Positions 27,405 to 35,998 of a stretch of DNA of 64,000 nucleotides are shown one piece after another. The stretch is from a virus. Location: the IMG/VR virus record IMGVR_UViG_3300020187_002434, positions 1 to 64,000 of that record; one strand, 5' to 3'. Below the pieces are notes generated by a model. The model saw nothing but the letters and a program-made list of their open reading frames with translations, was not told where the DNA came from and searched no databases. Each line of letters opens with the position of its first letter. Position 1 is the stretch's first letter. A program made the position numbers and the translations under genes.

Positions 27405-28913
27405 ATGTCACTTCATCGTTCATATTTTAGTAAAAATGATACCATATTATATAATTCATACACTAATACGGGTCGGAATCCTGTTGTAGAGTTATTTTAT
27501 GGTAATGTAGATAACATTATATCGCCTGTAGGTTTTACTCGTTTTATATTCGATGTGGATATTGACGATTTACAAAAAAAAGTTTCTTCAGGTGAAATAT
27601 CTACTGGGTGTAGTTATAATCTTACCCATAAATTAAAAATGACTAATACTTCATCTTTTGATGAAGAGTTATTAAACGAAAAATGGTCTAACGGTAGAAG
27701 AAGAGCCACATCTTTTGATTTAGTCCTATTTAGAATACCCAAAACATCAGGTTCAAGTGGAGACCCTCAAACATGGGACGAGGGTGTAGGTACTGATTAT
27801 TATGCAGGTCAAGCAAGAAGCAGTACTAATACAGTTTCAGTACAGAATATAATAGAAACTGATAAATCATACTCAAGCCGACCTGTTAATTGGTTTCAGA
27901 GAAATACAATTAACAACTGGTCGGAAGAAGGTTTATATAGTAACACTAATTCAGTATCAAATACCCCAGGATTAAATTATTCAGGATTAACGATTATCGA
28001 TACTCAACATTTTGAGTTTGGTAATGAAGATATTGAATTTGATATGACTAATGAGATAAATAATATAATAACAGGTTCCACAACAGGAACTACAGGGTGG
28101 GGAATCGCATTCGTACCTGATGTTGAAAATATATCGGGTCTTACAGAAAATTACTCCGTTGGGTTTTTCTCTCGTCATACTCAAACTTTTTACGAACCGT
28201 TCTTAGAAACTTCATATAGTGATTTAATCCAAGACGATAGAAATACCTTCTACGAAAAAAGAAATAATAGGTTATATTTATACTCATTTAAATACGGCAA
28301 CCCTCAAAGTTTCGACTCAAATCCAACAGTAGACATCTTAGACTCGACAGGGTCCGTTGTAAGTGGTTTTAATGGACTGACAACGTGTCAAATATCTAAA
28401 GGGGTGTACGAGGTTAACGTTAGTGGTTTAACGTCCTCTTCGGTCCCCTGTGTCTTTTATGATACATGGAAAGGTATATCCGTTAATGGGGTAGCATTAA
28501 ATAATGTAGAAAATCAATTTGTTTTACATTCATTATCTGATTTATATCAAATAGGGATGGAAGATAATGAACCTAAGATATATGGATTTGATTTTTACGG
28601 GATTAAACAAGATGAAAAAATACTAAACACAGATATTAGAAAAGTTAATGTAGTGTTGAAAAAGGCATATACCACAAAAGAGGTATTAACACACGTTGAC
28701 GCTTACTATAGAATATACGTAAGAGAAGGGATGACCGAGGTACAAGTTCAAGATTGGACCTCTATTAATAGAACATCTAGCGGATATTATTTCATATTCG
28801 ATACCAAAGATAAGATACCTAATGAATATTTCATAGACATAAAAGTTATTACTGACAGAGAGGTTAATACCTATAAACGAGAATTACAATTTCAAATAGT
28901 TAACAAAAAATGA
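27405..28913 (+). CDS. Virion protein, DNRLRE/beta-sandwich-like (tail or baseplate)
   Basis: This 502-residue protein is rich in beta strands. The N-terminal 240 residues (VELFYGNVDNIISPVGFTRFIF, then FDMTNEINNIITGS and WGIAFVP) resemble a carbohydrate-binding or DNRLRE-type sandwich found in structural proteins. The remainder looks like Ig-like domains (for example SGFNGLTTCQISKGVYEV). No catalytic motif is seen. It is probably a receptor-contacting or baseplate-periphery component. It overlaps the next gene by four bases. Confidence 0.5.
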   Translation: MSLHRSYFSKNDTILYNSYTNTGRNPVVELFYGNVDNIISPVGFTRFIFDVDIDDLQKKVSSGEISTGCSYNLTHKLKMTNTSSFDEELLNEKWSNGRRRATSFDLVLFRIPKTSGSSGDPQTWDEGVGTDYYAGQARSSTNTVSVQNIIETDKSYSSRPVNWFQRNTINNWSEEGLYSNTNSVSNTPGLNYSGLTIIDTQHFEFGNEDIEFDMTNEINNIITGSTTGTTGWGIAFVPDVENISGLTENYSVGFFSRHTQTFYEPFLETSYSDLIQDDRNTFYEKRNNRLYLYSFKYGNPQSFDSNPTVDILDSTGSVVSGFNGLTTCQISKGVYEVNVSGLTSSSVPCVFYDTWKGISVNGVALNNVENQFVLHSLSDLYQIGMEDNEPKIYGFDFYGIKQDEKILNTDIRKVNVVLKKAYTTKEVLTHVDAYYRIYVREGMTEVQVQDWTSINRTSSGYYFIFDTKDKIPNEYFIDIKVITDREVNTYKRELQFQIVNKK

Positions 28914-29164
28914 AAATTATTAAATTAACAGAAGGAGATTTAGTTGAAATGATACAACAAGTTATTTCCGAAAAAAAGAAAAAATCTAAAAAGAAGAAGT
29001 CTAAAAAGAAAGATACGACTTTATGCTCTCGCGGTATTAACGCAGCAAAATCCAAGTATGAGGTTTACCCCTCAGCATATGCTAATGGCTATGCCGTACA
29101 AGTATGTAAAGGAACTATGCCTGGATTAGACGGTAAGAAAAAATGTTCAGGAAATTATTGTTAG
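28910..29164 (+). CDS. Small Lys-rich Cys protein with possible head-targeting N-terminus
   Basis: This 84-residue protein has three parts. The leader MKIIKLTEGDLVEM carries an L-T-E site like the T4 prohead-protease rule. A run of Lys/Ser (residues 22-34) would bind nucleic acid. The C-terminal module CSRGINAAKSKYEVYPSAYA, with three more Cys, is a small domain I have seen often in proteins of large marine phages. It could be packaged with DNA. The Cys module has no known function to me. Confidence 0.5.
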   Translation: MKIIKLTEGDLVEMIQQVISEKKKKSKKKKSKKKDTTLCSRGINAAKSKYEVYPSAYANGYAVQVCKGTMPGLDGKKKCSGNYC

Positions 29165-29187
29165 TGTATAAATAAAACTTATATTTG
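29158..29187 (+). promoter_or_regulatory. Host-type (Bacteroidota) promoter: TTG-N19-TATATTTG
   Basis: TTG at 29158-29160 is separated by 19 bases from TATATTTG at 29180-29187, the form used by the Bacteroidota primary sigma factor. It precedes the small gene at 29204 by ~16 bases. A TATAAATA sequence overlaps at 29167-29174. Confidence 0.6.
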
Positions 29188-29203
29188 TAAAAACATTTTG
29201 AAA

Positions 29204-29377
29204 ATGAATCGTGTTAACTACAGAACTTATCAACTATTAAAAGAAGACAAATTAATCTTAGAAACTGAAGCGGCCACCTTTGATAGGGCTGTTGATTACT
29301 TTTGTGATATACATCCTAACGCATACATGGATAAGTCTTATACTTTTAAAGTCGCCCCCATTAAGTACGGGTATTAA
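29204..29377 (+). CDS. 57-residue unknown protein
   Basis: An ATG at 29204 opens 57 codons (starts MNRVNYRTYQLLKEDKLILE) and closes with TAA at 29375-29377. It has its own host-type promoter ~16 bases upstream, which is the main reason to accept this short frame. The sequence is mixed acidic and aromatic with no known motif. Its end overlaps the convergent gene at 29374 by four bases. Confidence 0.6.
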   Translation: MNRVNYRTYQLLKEDKLILETEAATFDRAVDYFCDIHPNAYMDKSYTFKVAPIKYGY

Positions 29378-29643
29378 TATTCCTCTATAAGGATTTTAAG
29401 GTCCATACTCCCCTTAATAACTCTGTGGAAGGTCTCCTTAGGTATTTCAAATTTAACACCCTTTTTAAGGGGTGTAGGTAACTCGTTGTCCATTTGAAAG
29501 TACCAGTCCGTATCCTCTAATACTTCCACTATCCGATTTTCTTTATCTCTATGCCAAACGAGCTCTTTCTCAGAGACATCTGAAGAAAAAACTCGTTTGA
29601 ATTTATTATCTGTAACGTTTTCTTGGGTGTATACCATTACCAA
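29374..29643 (-). CDS. Small cupin-like protein
   Basis: This 89-residue protein has a beta-rich pattern that fits a cupin or double-stranded beta-helix: RIVEVLEDTDWYFQMDNELP, then GVKFEIPKETFHRVIKGSMD, with one His in the place of the second cupin motif. The full set of metal-binding residues is not present, so it may be a non-catalytic fold. Similar small proteins occur in T4-like cyanophages. Its start overlaps the stop of the upstream gene. Confidence 0.5.
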   Translation of the reverse strand: MVMVYTQENVTDNKFKRVFSSDVSEKELVWHRDKENRIVEVLEDTDWYFQMDNELPTPLKKGVKFEIPKETFHRVIKGSMDLKILIEEY

Positions 29644-30551
29644 AATCTACCTGATACATTCTTACCAAAATCTTTATGGGCTCTACACGCCCAATATCCG
29701 GCCTTTGTTTTATCTTTTTTCTTTTCACATCTGTGTCTAGCGGCAAATGATTTTCTCGCTGCAGGGTCATTCCATTTAGCTGTCATTACAGGAGAACCAT
29801 AACTTACCTTTTTTACGTTACCTGATTTAGGATTTCTTACGTAAACATACCATTTTTTTGAACCTCCAGACTTAGGTTTATTTAAACTTACTTTCTTACC
29901 TTTATATTCAGCTTCATTTAAATTTACATATTCAAAAGGGAAATCTAAAGCTACGGTATCCCCATTAATTAATTTAACAAAAGTACCAACCTCAGACTCT
30001 AAAATCTCAGTGTCAAAATCATTAAAACGATATCCATTACCATGTAATTGCCTAGCCTCATTTACAATCTCAAAATACTTTTCACTACCATGTCTAAAAA
30101 TATTATCGGTTATTGATAAGTTATTATCGATGTGATATTTCATTTCTTCTGAAATAATATTTTTTTCTATTATTTTTTTATTAATAGATTCTTTTATTAT
30201 TTTTTTAAGATACATAGATTCGTTTTTTGATTTTTTATTTTTATGATTTTTAATTTTAATTCTTGTTGGTTTTTGTCCTTTACCTGATTGTGGGTCTTTC
30301 TTTTCTTTTTCTCTTTTTCTTCTGCAAGCCGAGTCTTTTGCAGATTGTGACATTTTACCTGCGACACCCGCAGCTCTACATACGGGATATCCCCCTTTAT
30401 CAGAATCTTTTCTACCGCAAGATGGGTGACCACCCCCCTTCTTTTTTTTGCAGATGTTAACCCATGGTCCCTTTGGTTGTTTGGACCCCTTCTTTTTTTT
30501 CTTTTTTCCGAACCATACGGCCAAGTCTTCAGATAAAATATATGTATCCAT
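29637..30551 (-). CDS. Basic Cys-rich phage protein with N- and C-terminal zinc-like modules
   Basis: This 304-residue protein begins MDTYILSEDLAVWFGKKKKK, which carries an I-L-S-E site matching the gp21 rule. An N-terminal module follows (PWVNICKKKKGGGHPSCGRK, then YPVCRAAGVAGKMSQSA and a basic tail), resembling the DUF5872 type. A variable middle comes next, then a C-terminal module with WYVYVRNPKSGNVKKVSYG and FAARHRCEKKKDKTKAGYWAC. The very basic ends suggest DNA binding inside the capsid. The family link is from memory of the pattern. Confidence 0.5.
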   Translation of the reverse strand: MDTYILSEDLAVWFGKKKKKKGSKQPKGPWVNICKKKKGGGHPSCGRKDSDKGGYPVCRAAGVAGKMSQSAKDSACRRKREKEKKDPQSGKGQKPTRIKIKNHKNKKSKNESMYLKKIIKESINKKIIEKNIISEEMKYHIDNNLSITDNIFRHGSEKYFEIVNEARQLHGNGYRFNDFDTEILESEVGTFVKLINGDTVALDFPFEYVNLNEAEYKGKKVSLNKPKSGGSKKWYVYVRNPKSGNVKKVSYGSPVMTAKWNDPAARKSFAARHRCEKKKDKTKAGYWACRAHKDFGKNVSGRFW

Positions 30552-30573
30552 ATTTACTTTATTAAGTTTTTTA

Positions 30574-30580
30574 ATAAATA
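30574..30580 (-). promoter_or_regulatory. TATTTAT box (candidate late element)
   Basis: On the minus strand AATATTTATTAAAAAACTT lies 22 bases before the ATG at 30551. Confidence 0.35.
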
Positions 30581-30600
30581 TTAGTAAAAAAGGAATTAGT

Positions 30601-30861
30601 ATGGAAAATGAAAATCAAAATGTAAATACTCTATTTAACGCTATTAATTACAGAGAACCTCACGAGTTAAATAAATTTATAGACGAAATGAATTTAGACC
30701 AAGCATTATTTTGTTTAGTACATGCCGCTAGATACGCACATAATAAAGGTATATACGGTATAGAGGAGTCTGAAGTAGTATCAAAAGCAATTAGAGCGTT
30801 AACTACTCCACAACCTTTATCAGAGGACGAAAAAAATGACGAAGAACCAACTGTCGAGTAA
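30601..30861 (+). CDS. Unknown 86-residue protein
   Basis: The true start is the ATG at 30601 (MENENQNVNTLFNAINYREP) after an AAGGAATTAGT leader; a longer frame extending upstream over the opposite gene is spurious because it covers that gene's Lys-rich codons. The protein is acidic and helical (DQALFCLVHAARYAHNKGI). It overlaps the next gene by 26 bases in another frame. No function is known. Confidence 0.55.
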   Translation: MENENQNVNTLFNAINYREPHELNKFIDEMNLDQALFCLVHAARYAHNKGIYGIEESEVVSKAIRALTTPQPLSEDEKNDEEPTVE

Positions 30862-31039
30862 AATCATAGAACTGCAATCAGAGATTACAACTGCAATTTT
30901 AAAAGGTCATAAATCTAATGATGATGATATTTTTAATTCACATAGAATAGAGTTAATGATATTACGTTGTATGTTATATGGTGAAGATTCTAAAATTTGT
31001 AAAACAGAAAAGTCTAATTGTAGAAGTTGTAAAAAATAA
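30836..31039 (+). CDS. Unknown 67-residue protein with Cys tail
   Basis: This is a 67-residue helical protein ending in a Cys cluster (CKTEKSNCRSCKK) that may bind zinc. It starts inside the previous gene and ends a few bases before a strong hairpin terminator. Its role is unknown. Confidence 0.5.
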   Translation: MTKNQLSSKIIELQSEITTAILKGHKSNDDDIFNSHRIELMILRCMLYGEDSKICKTEKSNCRSCKK

Positions 31040-31067
31040 AAAAGGGAACCTAATTGGTTCCCTTTTT
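31039..31067. terminator. Bidirectional rho-independent terminator
   Basis: A 12-bp stem AAAAAGGGAACC / GGTTCCCTTTTT with loop TAATT sits between the plus-strand gene ending at 31039 and the minus-strand capsid gene ending at 31090. Its A and T tracts serve both strands. Confidence 0.9.
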
Positions 31068-31089
31068 CTTTTTACTATTAAGATATATA

Positions 31090-32886
31090 TTATCTTAATT
31101 CTTTTAAGTCAAATGTTCTAACACCATCAACTGTAATCTTACCGTAGAAACGGTTGTTCACCATCTTCTTAGCGTATCTAGTCATGATACCCTTAATTGG
31201 TGTAAAGTTGAATGGGTTATACATTGTAGGTGTTAACTGAAGCGGTACATACGGTGCATATACATATCCAGTATCAAGTAATGATGAACCTTTGTGTCCC
31301 AACAATACTGTGTTTGGTGGGAAGTAAGGGTCACGGTAAACTTGATATCTACCTGACAATGTTCCAACTCTTTCAATACCCATGTTATACTGGTCCTGGT
31401 CAGGAGCCGCGTTTGAAACGTGGAAGTACTCAAGGTCGTCAAAAATAGCAGAAATTTCAGAAGAAACAACAACCCAATTTGCACCACCTCTTAAAGTTGA
31501 CTTATGGATTTGAGCTGAAATCTGATTGATTGCTGTAATCAATGTTTGATTCCAATCCTTTTGGTTATAGTTTACAGAACCGTTAGAAATTCTTCTCCAA
31601 CCGTTGTAATCCCATCTTAAGCTCCACGCCGCACCTTTTCTTAAGTCTCTTAAGATTTCACGGTCAATCTCAGCTGCAACTTGCTCTGACAACAGTGCTG
31701 TCAATTCAGCTTCAGCATCAATATTATGGAATGCAGATACGTCTTGTGCGAGTTCTGGTGACCATTGTGCTCTTAACTTTCTTTCTGTAACAGAAACAGT
31801 AACAGCGTCAAGGTCGAATGAAACCTCACCAATCTTATCTTCAAACTCAAGACTTTCATAAACTCTGTGATAAGACTCAAAAGTATCTCCTGATGCGATA
31901 GTAGTTCCGGTATAACCATCGATTGAACAGTTTGGACATCCTACAACAGGTGTTGAGAAGTCTAACTCTAAATAGATTTTACCTGTGACATCACAGATAT
32001 CTTCGTATCTTCCACCAGGACCAGGATGAGAACCTGAATAGAAAGTAGTTTTTTGCTCACTACCATACTGTACAATACCTTTACCGTACTTTTGAGTAAC
32101 TACTCTAAAGTTATAATACACATCGGGTGCAGCACTTTCATAAGTTTCTAATGAAGCTAAGAAATCTTCAGTATCCATTTCATTTCCATCGGGTCCGATT
32201 AATTTACCAGCTCCTGATGAACTAAATCCTGATAACATAAAGATTAATGACCTAACGTTACCATCTGCCGCTGGGTTACCAGGGCTACCTGCCGCAGCAC
32301 CTAAAGCTAATCCCAAAGTAGTACCAACTAATTCACCGTTAGACCATACTGCAGGTACTAAGGTATTAGTTTGAGCACTCCACTGACCTTTTGAATAATC
32401 AAATAATCCTGCGGGGTCAGAGTTTGGTGTACTTCCTTCATAAAATCTGTCATAAAGGTTAGTTCCTGAATCGTATCCAGCCGATGGGTCTGACTCGTTA
32501 TTACCAGGTGCTCCGAATGGTTGTCTGTGTGAACCAGCTCCTTGAGCACCTTCTTGGATTTTTGGTACAAAGTAAAATAACTTACCGATAGGTAAATTCA
32601 TCGCTTGAACAGAAACGATATCGTTAGCCAATAACTTAGAGAATACTCTTCTGATGATTGGAAAAACAACAGTTTCAAATGAACCTGAACTGTCTGAAGA
32701 TGATGCTTCGTTTATCAAATGTGACGCTTGGTTTTCATACAATTGCGCCATGTTTTCTTTAATGTGTCCTTTAAGACCGTCGAGGAACCCTAATTTGTCC
32801 CACTTATTGATTGTGTCCTCCTTGATAACTTTTAAGTGCTTAAGACCAATGTTACCAACTAGACCTGATTCTAATAATGCTCCCAT
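31090..32886 (-). CDS. Major capsid protein (T4 gp23-like)
   Basis: This 598-residue protein forms the head shell. The signature FPIIRRVFSKLLANDIVSVQ, followed by MNLPIGKLFYFVPK near residue 75-120, is the gp23 N-terminal region. The C-terminal SLLDTGYVYAPYVPLQLTPT and the end FDLKELR also fit. It is ~75 residues longer than T4 gp23, with Gly/Ser/Asn-rich inserts around residues 115-260 that may be surface loops. As in T4 the first ~65 residues could be removed by the prohead protease; LINEA (57-61) offers an I-N-E site. No TATTTAT box precedes it; it follows the scaffold gene by 32 bases. Confidence 0.92.
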   Translation of the reverse strand: MGALLESGLVGNIGLKHLKVIKEDTINKWDKLGFLDGLKGHIKENMAQLYENQASHLINEASSSDSSGSFETVVFPIIRRVFSKLLANDIVSVQAMNLPIGKLFYFVPKIQEGAQGAGSHRQPFGAPGNNESDPSAGYDSGTNLYDRFYEGSTPNSDPAGLFDYSKGQWSAQTNTLVPAVWSNGELVGTTLGLALGAAAGSPGNPAADGNVRSLIFMLSGFSSSGAGKLIGPDGNEMDTEDFLASLETYESAAPDVYYNFRVVTQKYGKGIVQYGSEQKTTFYSGSHPGPGGRYEDICDVTGKIYLELDFSTPVVGCPNCSIDGYTGTTIASGDTFESYHRVYESLEFEDKIGEVSFDLDAVTVSVTERKLRAQWSPELAQDVSAFHNIDAEAELTALLSEQVAAEIDREILRDLRKGAAWSLRWDYNGWRRISNGSVNYNQKDWNQTLITAINQISAQIHKSTLRGGANWVVVSSEISAIFDDLEYFHVSNAAPDQDQYNMGIERVGTLSGRYQVYRDPYFPPNTVLLGHKGSSLLDTGYVYAPYVPLQLTPTMYNPFNFTPIKGIMTRYAKKMVNNRFYGKITVDGVRTFDLKELR

Positions 32887-32918
32887 TTTAATATTTTTTT
32901 TTGGAATTTTTATTTTTA

Positions 32919-34337
32919 TTATAATTTACCCATTAAATCTTTCATTCTTAAGAACTGTGGATTTTCATAGGTTTTGCTCTCGATTAAGTTATTCGCAGAA
33001 CCATTAGATGGTGATTTTTGAACTTTAGATTGTACTGATTCAGTAACAACCGACTGTGCTTTTCCACCTAAGTCTTCTTTGAGTGACTTATAAAGAGACT
33101 TTGACTCTTTAATAGTTTCGACACCATCGAAACGTCTTAGTATATTTATTTTTTCTTTCTTTGTCGTAGTGTGTTCAGTGAACAAACGAGTAGCGTAAGC
33201 TAAGTTAGAATTGAAAACTGCAACCTCGTTAAGTTTTTCTTTAAAGATGTTAAGTGCCTTACGGTACTCTTCATTCTTTTCTCTTAACTGTGTAATTTCT
33301 TTATTAACTGACTCGTTTCTTTGTGCGGGTCTCTTAAGAGATTTAGGAAAGTTAGCAGGTTTTTTATTAGTCATTCTACCGTTAACATTAGAACGAGCTG
33401 AACCTTCGTTAGCTTCGTAATCTCTGTGGGACCTAGACTCATCGCCTTTGTTTCCACCATACTTACCTTCGTTAGCTTCGTAATCTCTGTGGGACCTAGA
33501 CTCATCGCCTTTGTTTCCACCATACTTACCTTCGTTAGCTTCGTAATCTCTGTGGGACCTAGACTCATCGCCTTTGTTTCCACCATACTTACCTTCGTAA
33601 TTTTCCTCTTTGTGATGTTCTTCAGAATCATAGTGTGCGTCTTTTTTCAACTTCTCAATTTGTGAGTAGTCGTCCTCAGCCGAGTCACCATAATAGTTTC
33701 CGTCATCTTCTCCGATTTCTAATTCGACATCTTCTTCACCAATCTCAATTTCATACACGACTTCCTCCTCTTCCATTTCTGCAAGAGCTTCTTCTTTATC
33801 TTCAGATTCTAAACGAATCTCATATTCTACATCTGCTTCATCATCTTTTAAATTAATACCCTCTTCGTCTTGTGTGACAATGACACCGTCATCTTCACCC
33901 ATAGCCTTAAAGACCTTTAAAATTTCGTCATCGGAAGCACCTGTTAAATCAAGTGGTAATAGAACTTCTTCTTCATCATCGACTTCTAAATCATCACCAG
34001 GTAAATCAGTCATTAACATTTCCTCATCACCTAAGTCTAACTCTTCGTCGTTATCAGAGTCCATTTCAATATCTCCAAGAACTAAATCTTCAAGACCTTC
34101 AATATCATCCTCTCCATCATCATCCACATCAATGTCTAAATCAAGAACTTCTTCTTGTTCTGACATTTCTGTTTCAGAATTTTTAACCTCTTCTTCTTCG
34201 AGAGATTCTTTTACTAATTCACTGATTTCTTCCTTCATAGTAGAAGCAAGTATTCCTTTTGCATTTTCTGTAATGGCTTCTTGTAGATTTTCCATCTGCA
34301 ATAAAGCTTCCTCAACTAGTGTTTTTTTGTCTGCCAT
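32919..34337 (-). CDS. Acidic prohead scaffold/core protein (gp22-like) with tandem repeat
   Basis: The start is set at ATG 34337 (MADKKTLVEEALLQMENLQE); an earlier ATG at 34388 would put a TATTTAT element and an A/T-rich leader inside the coding region. The ~472-residue protein is extremely acidic (residues 60-250), then carries three identical 21-residue repeats rich in Gly, Asp, Ser and His, then a helical basic C-terminus typical of T4 gp22. It lies between the prohead protease and the capsid gene, as in T4. It would be cleaved and expelled during maturation; L-V-E near its start fits the protease rule. Confidence 0.72.
   Translation of the reverse strand: MADKKTLVEEALLQMENLQEAITENAKGILASTMKEEISELVKESLEEEEVKNSETEMSEQEEVLDLDIDVDDDGEDDIEGLEDLVLGDIEMDSDNDEELDLGDEEMLMTDLPGDDLEVDDEEEVLLPLDLTGASDDEILKVFKAMGEDDGVIVTQDEEGINLKDDEADVEYEIRLESEDKEEALAEMEEEEVVYEIEIGEEDVELEIGEDDGNYYGDSAEDDYSQIEKLKKDAHYDSEEHHKEENYEGKYGGNKGDESRSHRDYEANEGKYGGNKGDESRSHRDYEANEGKYGGNKGDESRSHRDYEANEGSARSNVNGRMTNKKPANFPKSLKRPAQRNESVNKEITQLREKNEEYRKALNIFKEKLNEVAVFNSNLAYATRLFTEHTTTKKEKINILRRFDGVETIKESKSLYKSLKEDLGGKAQSVVTESVQSKVQKSPSNGSANNLIESKTYENPQFLRMKDLMGKL
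33403..33591 (-). repeat. Three tandem 63-nt coding repeats
   Basis: Three near-identical 63-base units at 33403-33465, 33466-33528 and 33529-33591, plus a partial fourth, encode GKYGGNKGDESRSHRDYEANE-type 21-residue units in the scaffold gene. Their near-perfect identity at the DNA level points to recent duplication. Confidence 0.9.
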
Positions 34338-34375
34338 TTTATTTTTTTTGCAAAAAAGTTTATTATAGTTTACAT

Positions 34376-34382
34376 ATAAATA
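34376..34382 (-). promoter_or_regulatory. TATTTAT element upstream of scaffold gene
   Basis: On the minus strand CATATTTATATGTAAAC lies 38 bases before the chosen start at 34337, further away than most copies. Confidence 0.3.
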
Positions 34383-34427
34383 TGCCAATTACTAAAAAAG
34401 TGTAATTTTAATAACTAATAGCAAAAA

Positions 34428-34453
34428 AAAATCGGGATTTTAGTCCCGATTTT
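34428..34453 (-). terminator. Rho-independent terminator
   Basis: A 10-bp stem AAAATCGGGA / TCCCGATTTT with loop TTTTAG lies 29 bases after the stop of the minus-strand gene 34482-34691. Confidence 0.88.
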
Positions 34454-34481
34454 AATTTTTAAAATATTATGTTAAAGTATA

Positions 34482-34691
34482 TTATTCGTATACCTCATCA
34501 ATTTTACTCTCTACACACGCTGTAATTCTCCAGTCATAAACAAAATCTTTAAAATGTTTAGTGACCTTAGCCTCAACATCAGTTACATTATAACCTTTAA
34601 CTAATTTTTCTTCTCTGATTTTTTTTACCTTACCTGAATTTTCATCAGGAAGGTCATACTGTACTTTAGCAACAAAATATTTTTCGTCCAT
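34482..34691 (-). CDS. Small DUF4494-like protein
   Basis: This 69-residue protein has the layout YFVAKVQYDLP, then KKIREEKLVKGYNVTDVEAKVTKHF, resembling the DUF4494 family that is common in Bacteroidota and their phages. The family's function is unknown to me. It lies between the prohead protease and the scaffold genes and is followed by a terminator, so the scaffold and capsid genes need their own start signal downstream. Confidence 0.5.
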   Translation of the reverse strand: MDEKYFVAKVQYDLPDENSGKVKKIREEKLVKGYNVTDVEAKVTKHFKDFVYDWRITACVESKIDEVYE

Positions 34692-34711
34692 TTTTATTTT
34701 TTTAATAATGT

Positions 34712-35434
34712 TTAATAACCTAAATAATCGGATAACTTTTTCATTAAGTCAACACTTTTACCTAAACTACCATCTATATTCTGTTCAGTAGCTCTATTCT
34801 GTGTCTCCTCTTCAATATTTTCTTCATACTTACCTTTATCGTCTTTATTTAAAAATAAATAAGCTCCGGGTGTTGAAGGTGACGAGACCAAATCAAAACA
34901 TATTAATTCAAAATCCTCTTGAACTTCATTTCTTTCTCCTTTCTTTACTAGTGAACCTACTCCACGAGAAGATACTCCCATAGTAACCCCTTGTCTCATT
35001 AAGTTGGCCGCTTGGTCTCCGGGACAAGATACGACACCTCTTTCATGAAATCCTGGTGAGGTTAGTAATTTAATCTTACCCATAAGAGTGTTACCTTCCC
35101 ACCACACATCTGTTATAAGATGAGAAACACGGTCTAAATCAATTAAAGACGATTCAGGGTGATTAAGTTCAGATATTGATAATCCCTTTTCAATTGCCTT
35201 TTTATAATTATCGGCTTCACGTCTTAATATTTTTTCAGGATATACTCTACCATTTCTATTTGGTGTATCAAATTTCTGTAAAGTCGCATAAAACTCAAAG
35301 GGTTTAGAGTGTTCTAGTTGTCCGTAAGATTCTTTAATTACTTTAGAGTTCCTACCATCCTTAGGGTTTATTGACCCAGCATCCCACTCAACTAAAATAC
35401 CTTTACCTGTATCGTTTGGTCCTAATATTTTCAT
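34712..35434 (-). CDS. Prohead core protease (T4 gp21-like, S78-type serine protease)
   Basis: This 240-residue protease digests the scaffold and trims capsid proteins during head maturation. It has the fold pattern FYATLQKFDTPNRNGRVYP, ISELNHPESSLIDLDRVSHL with catalytic His92, and VTMGVSSRGVGSL holding the nucleophile Ser (155 or 156). The T4 enzyme cuts after (L/I)-x-E. The acidic C-terminal tail is dispensable in relatives. A TATTTAT box lies 12 bases before its start. Confidence 0.88.
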   Translation of the reverse strand: MKILGPNDTGKGILVEWDAGSINPKDGRNSKVIKESYGQLEHSKPFEFYATLQKFDTPNRNGRVYPEKILRREADNYKKAIEKGLSISELNHPESSLIDLDRVSHLITDVWWEGNTLMGKIKLLTSPGFHERGVVSCPGDQAANLMRQGVTMGVSSRGVGSLVKKGERNEVQEDFELICFDLVSSPSTPGAYLFLNKDDKGKYEENIEEETQNRATEQNIDGSLGKSVDLMKKLSDYLGY

Positions 35435-35446
35435 ACTTTTTTTATT

Positions 35447-35453
35447 ATAAATA
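35447..35453 (-). promoter_or_regulatory. TATTTAT box (candidate late element)
   Basis: On the minus strand CATATTTATAATAAAAAAA lies 12 bases before the ATG at 35434. Confidence 0.42.
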
Positions 35454-35455
35454 TG

Positions 35456-35899
35456 TTAGACCAACTCTTTTGTCGATTTACTCTTATGTACTTTGAAATA
35501 ATTTATCCCTTTTATGTTGTCTTTGTATACCGCTCTAAGTATATCTTTTATTTTTTCCCTCAAGATTAAGGATTTAAAATCTGTAGACTCTTTAACAAAT
35601 AAGGTTATTTCTAAGTTCATAAAACTTCTTTTACCTTTTTGAATTCCACTACTTCTTAAGTCTAAATCCACTATATTAAATTTCTCAAATACTAAAGGGT
35701 CACAAATCTCATGTAATGTCTGTTTTATAGTTTTTTCTAAATAACTTGTCGCTCTATCCCAGTTATCAAATTCTTTTATGGGTTCTACCCATGTCTGTAA
35801 TACAATATACAGTGATTTTAAATTTTTTGCATCTACCGTCCCATAATAACATTTTATATCGCTAAATAATTTTAGCTGTGATGTTTTTCCTTTTTTCAT
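35456..35899 (-). CDS. Unknown phage head-region protein
   Basis: This 147-residue protein mixes helices and strands, with no recognised motif (for example LKSLYIVLQTWVEPIKEFDNWD and SFMNLEITLFVKEST). Its position just upstream of the prohead protease suggests a head assembly or completion role, but that is only context. It has a short A/T-rich leader without Shine-Dalgarno. Confidence 0.5.
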   Translation of the reverse strand: MKKGKTSQLKLFSDIKCYYGTVDAKNLKSLYIVLQTWVEPIKEFDNWDRATSYLEKTIKQTLHEICDPLVFEKFNIVDLDLRSSGIQKGKRSFMNLEITLFVKESTDFKSLILREKIKDILRAVYKDNIKGINYFKVHKSKSTKELV

Positions 35900-35973
35900 A
35901 TTTTAGCATAACTTTAAAAGTTTATTTATTTAAATAAAATATAGTTTAATAATGGTAATATGTCAAAAACATA

Positions 35974-35980
35974 TATTTAT
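35974..35980 (+). promoter_or_regulatory. TATTTAT box (candidate late element)
   Basis: ATATATTTATATTACATAAAA lies 18 bases before the ATG of the bS21 gene at 35999. On the opposite strand the same site reads TATAAATA, the T4 late -10 sequence, and could serve the divergent gene at 35899. Confidence 0.38.
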
Positions 35981-35998
35981 ATTACATAAAACCGTATA

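Noticed and set aside
30448-30600. N-terminal extension of the gene at 30601
   Set aside because: The extra residues are a run of Phe and Pro produced by the antisense of a Lys codon run in the opposite gene.
33371-34368. Several plus-strand open frames opposite the scaffold gene
   Set aside because: They are Ser/His/Leu-rich shadows of the acidic coding repeats on the minus strand, with no start context of their own.
32919-34388. Upstream ATG at 34388 as the scaffold start
   Set aside because: It would translate an A/T-rich leader with a TATTTAT element. ATG 34337 starts the acidic protein in a T4 gp22-like way.
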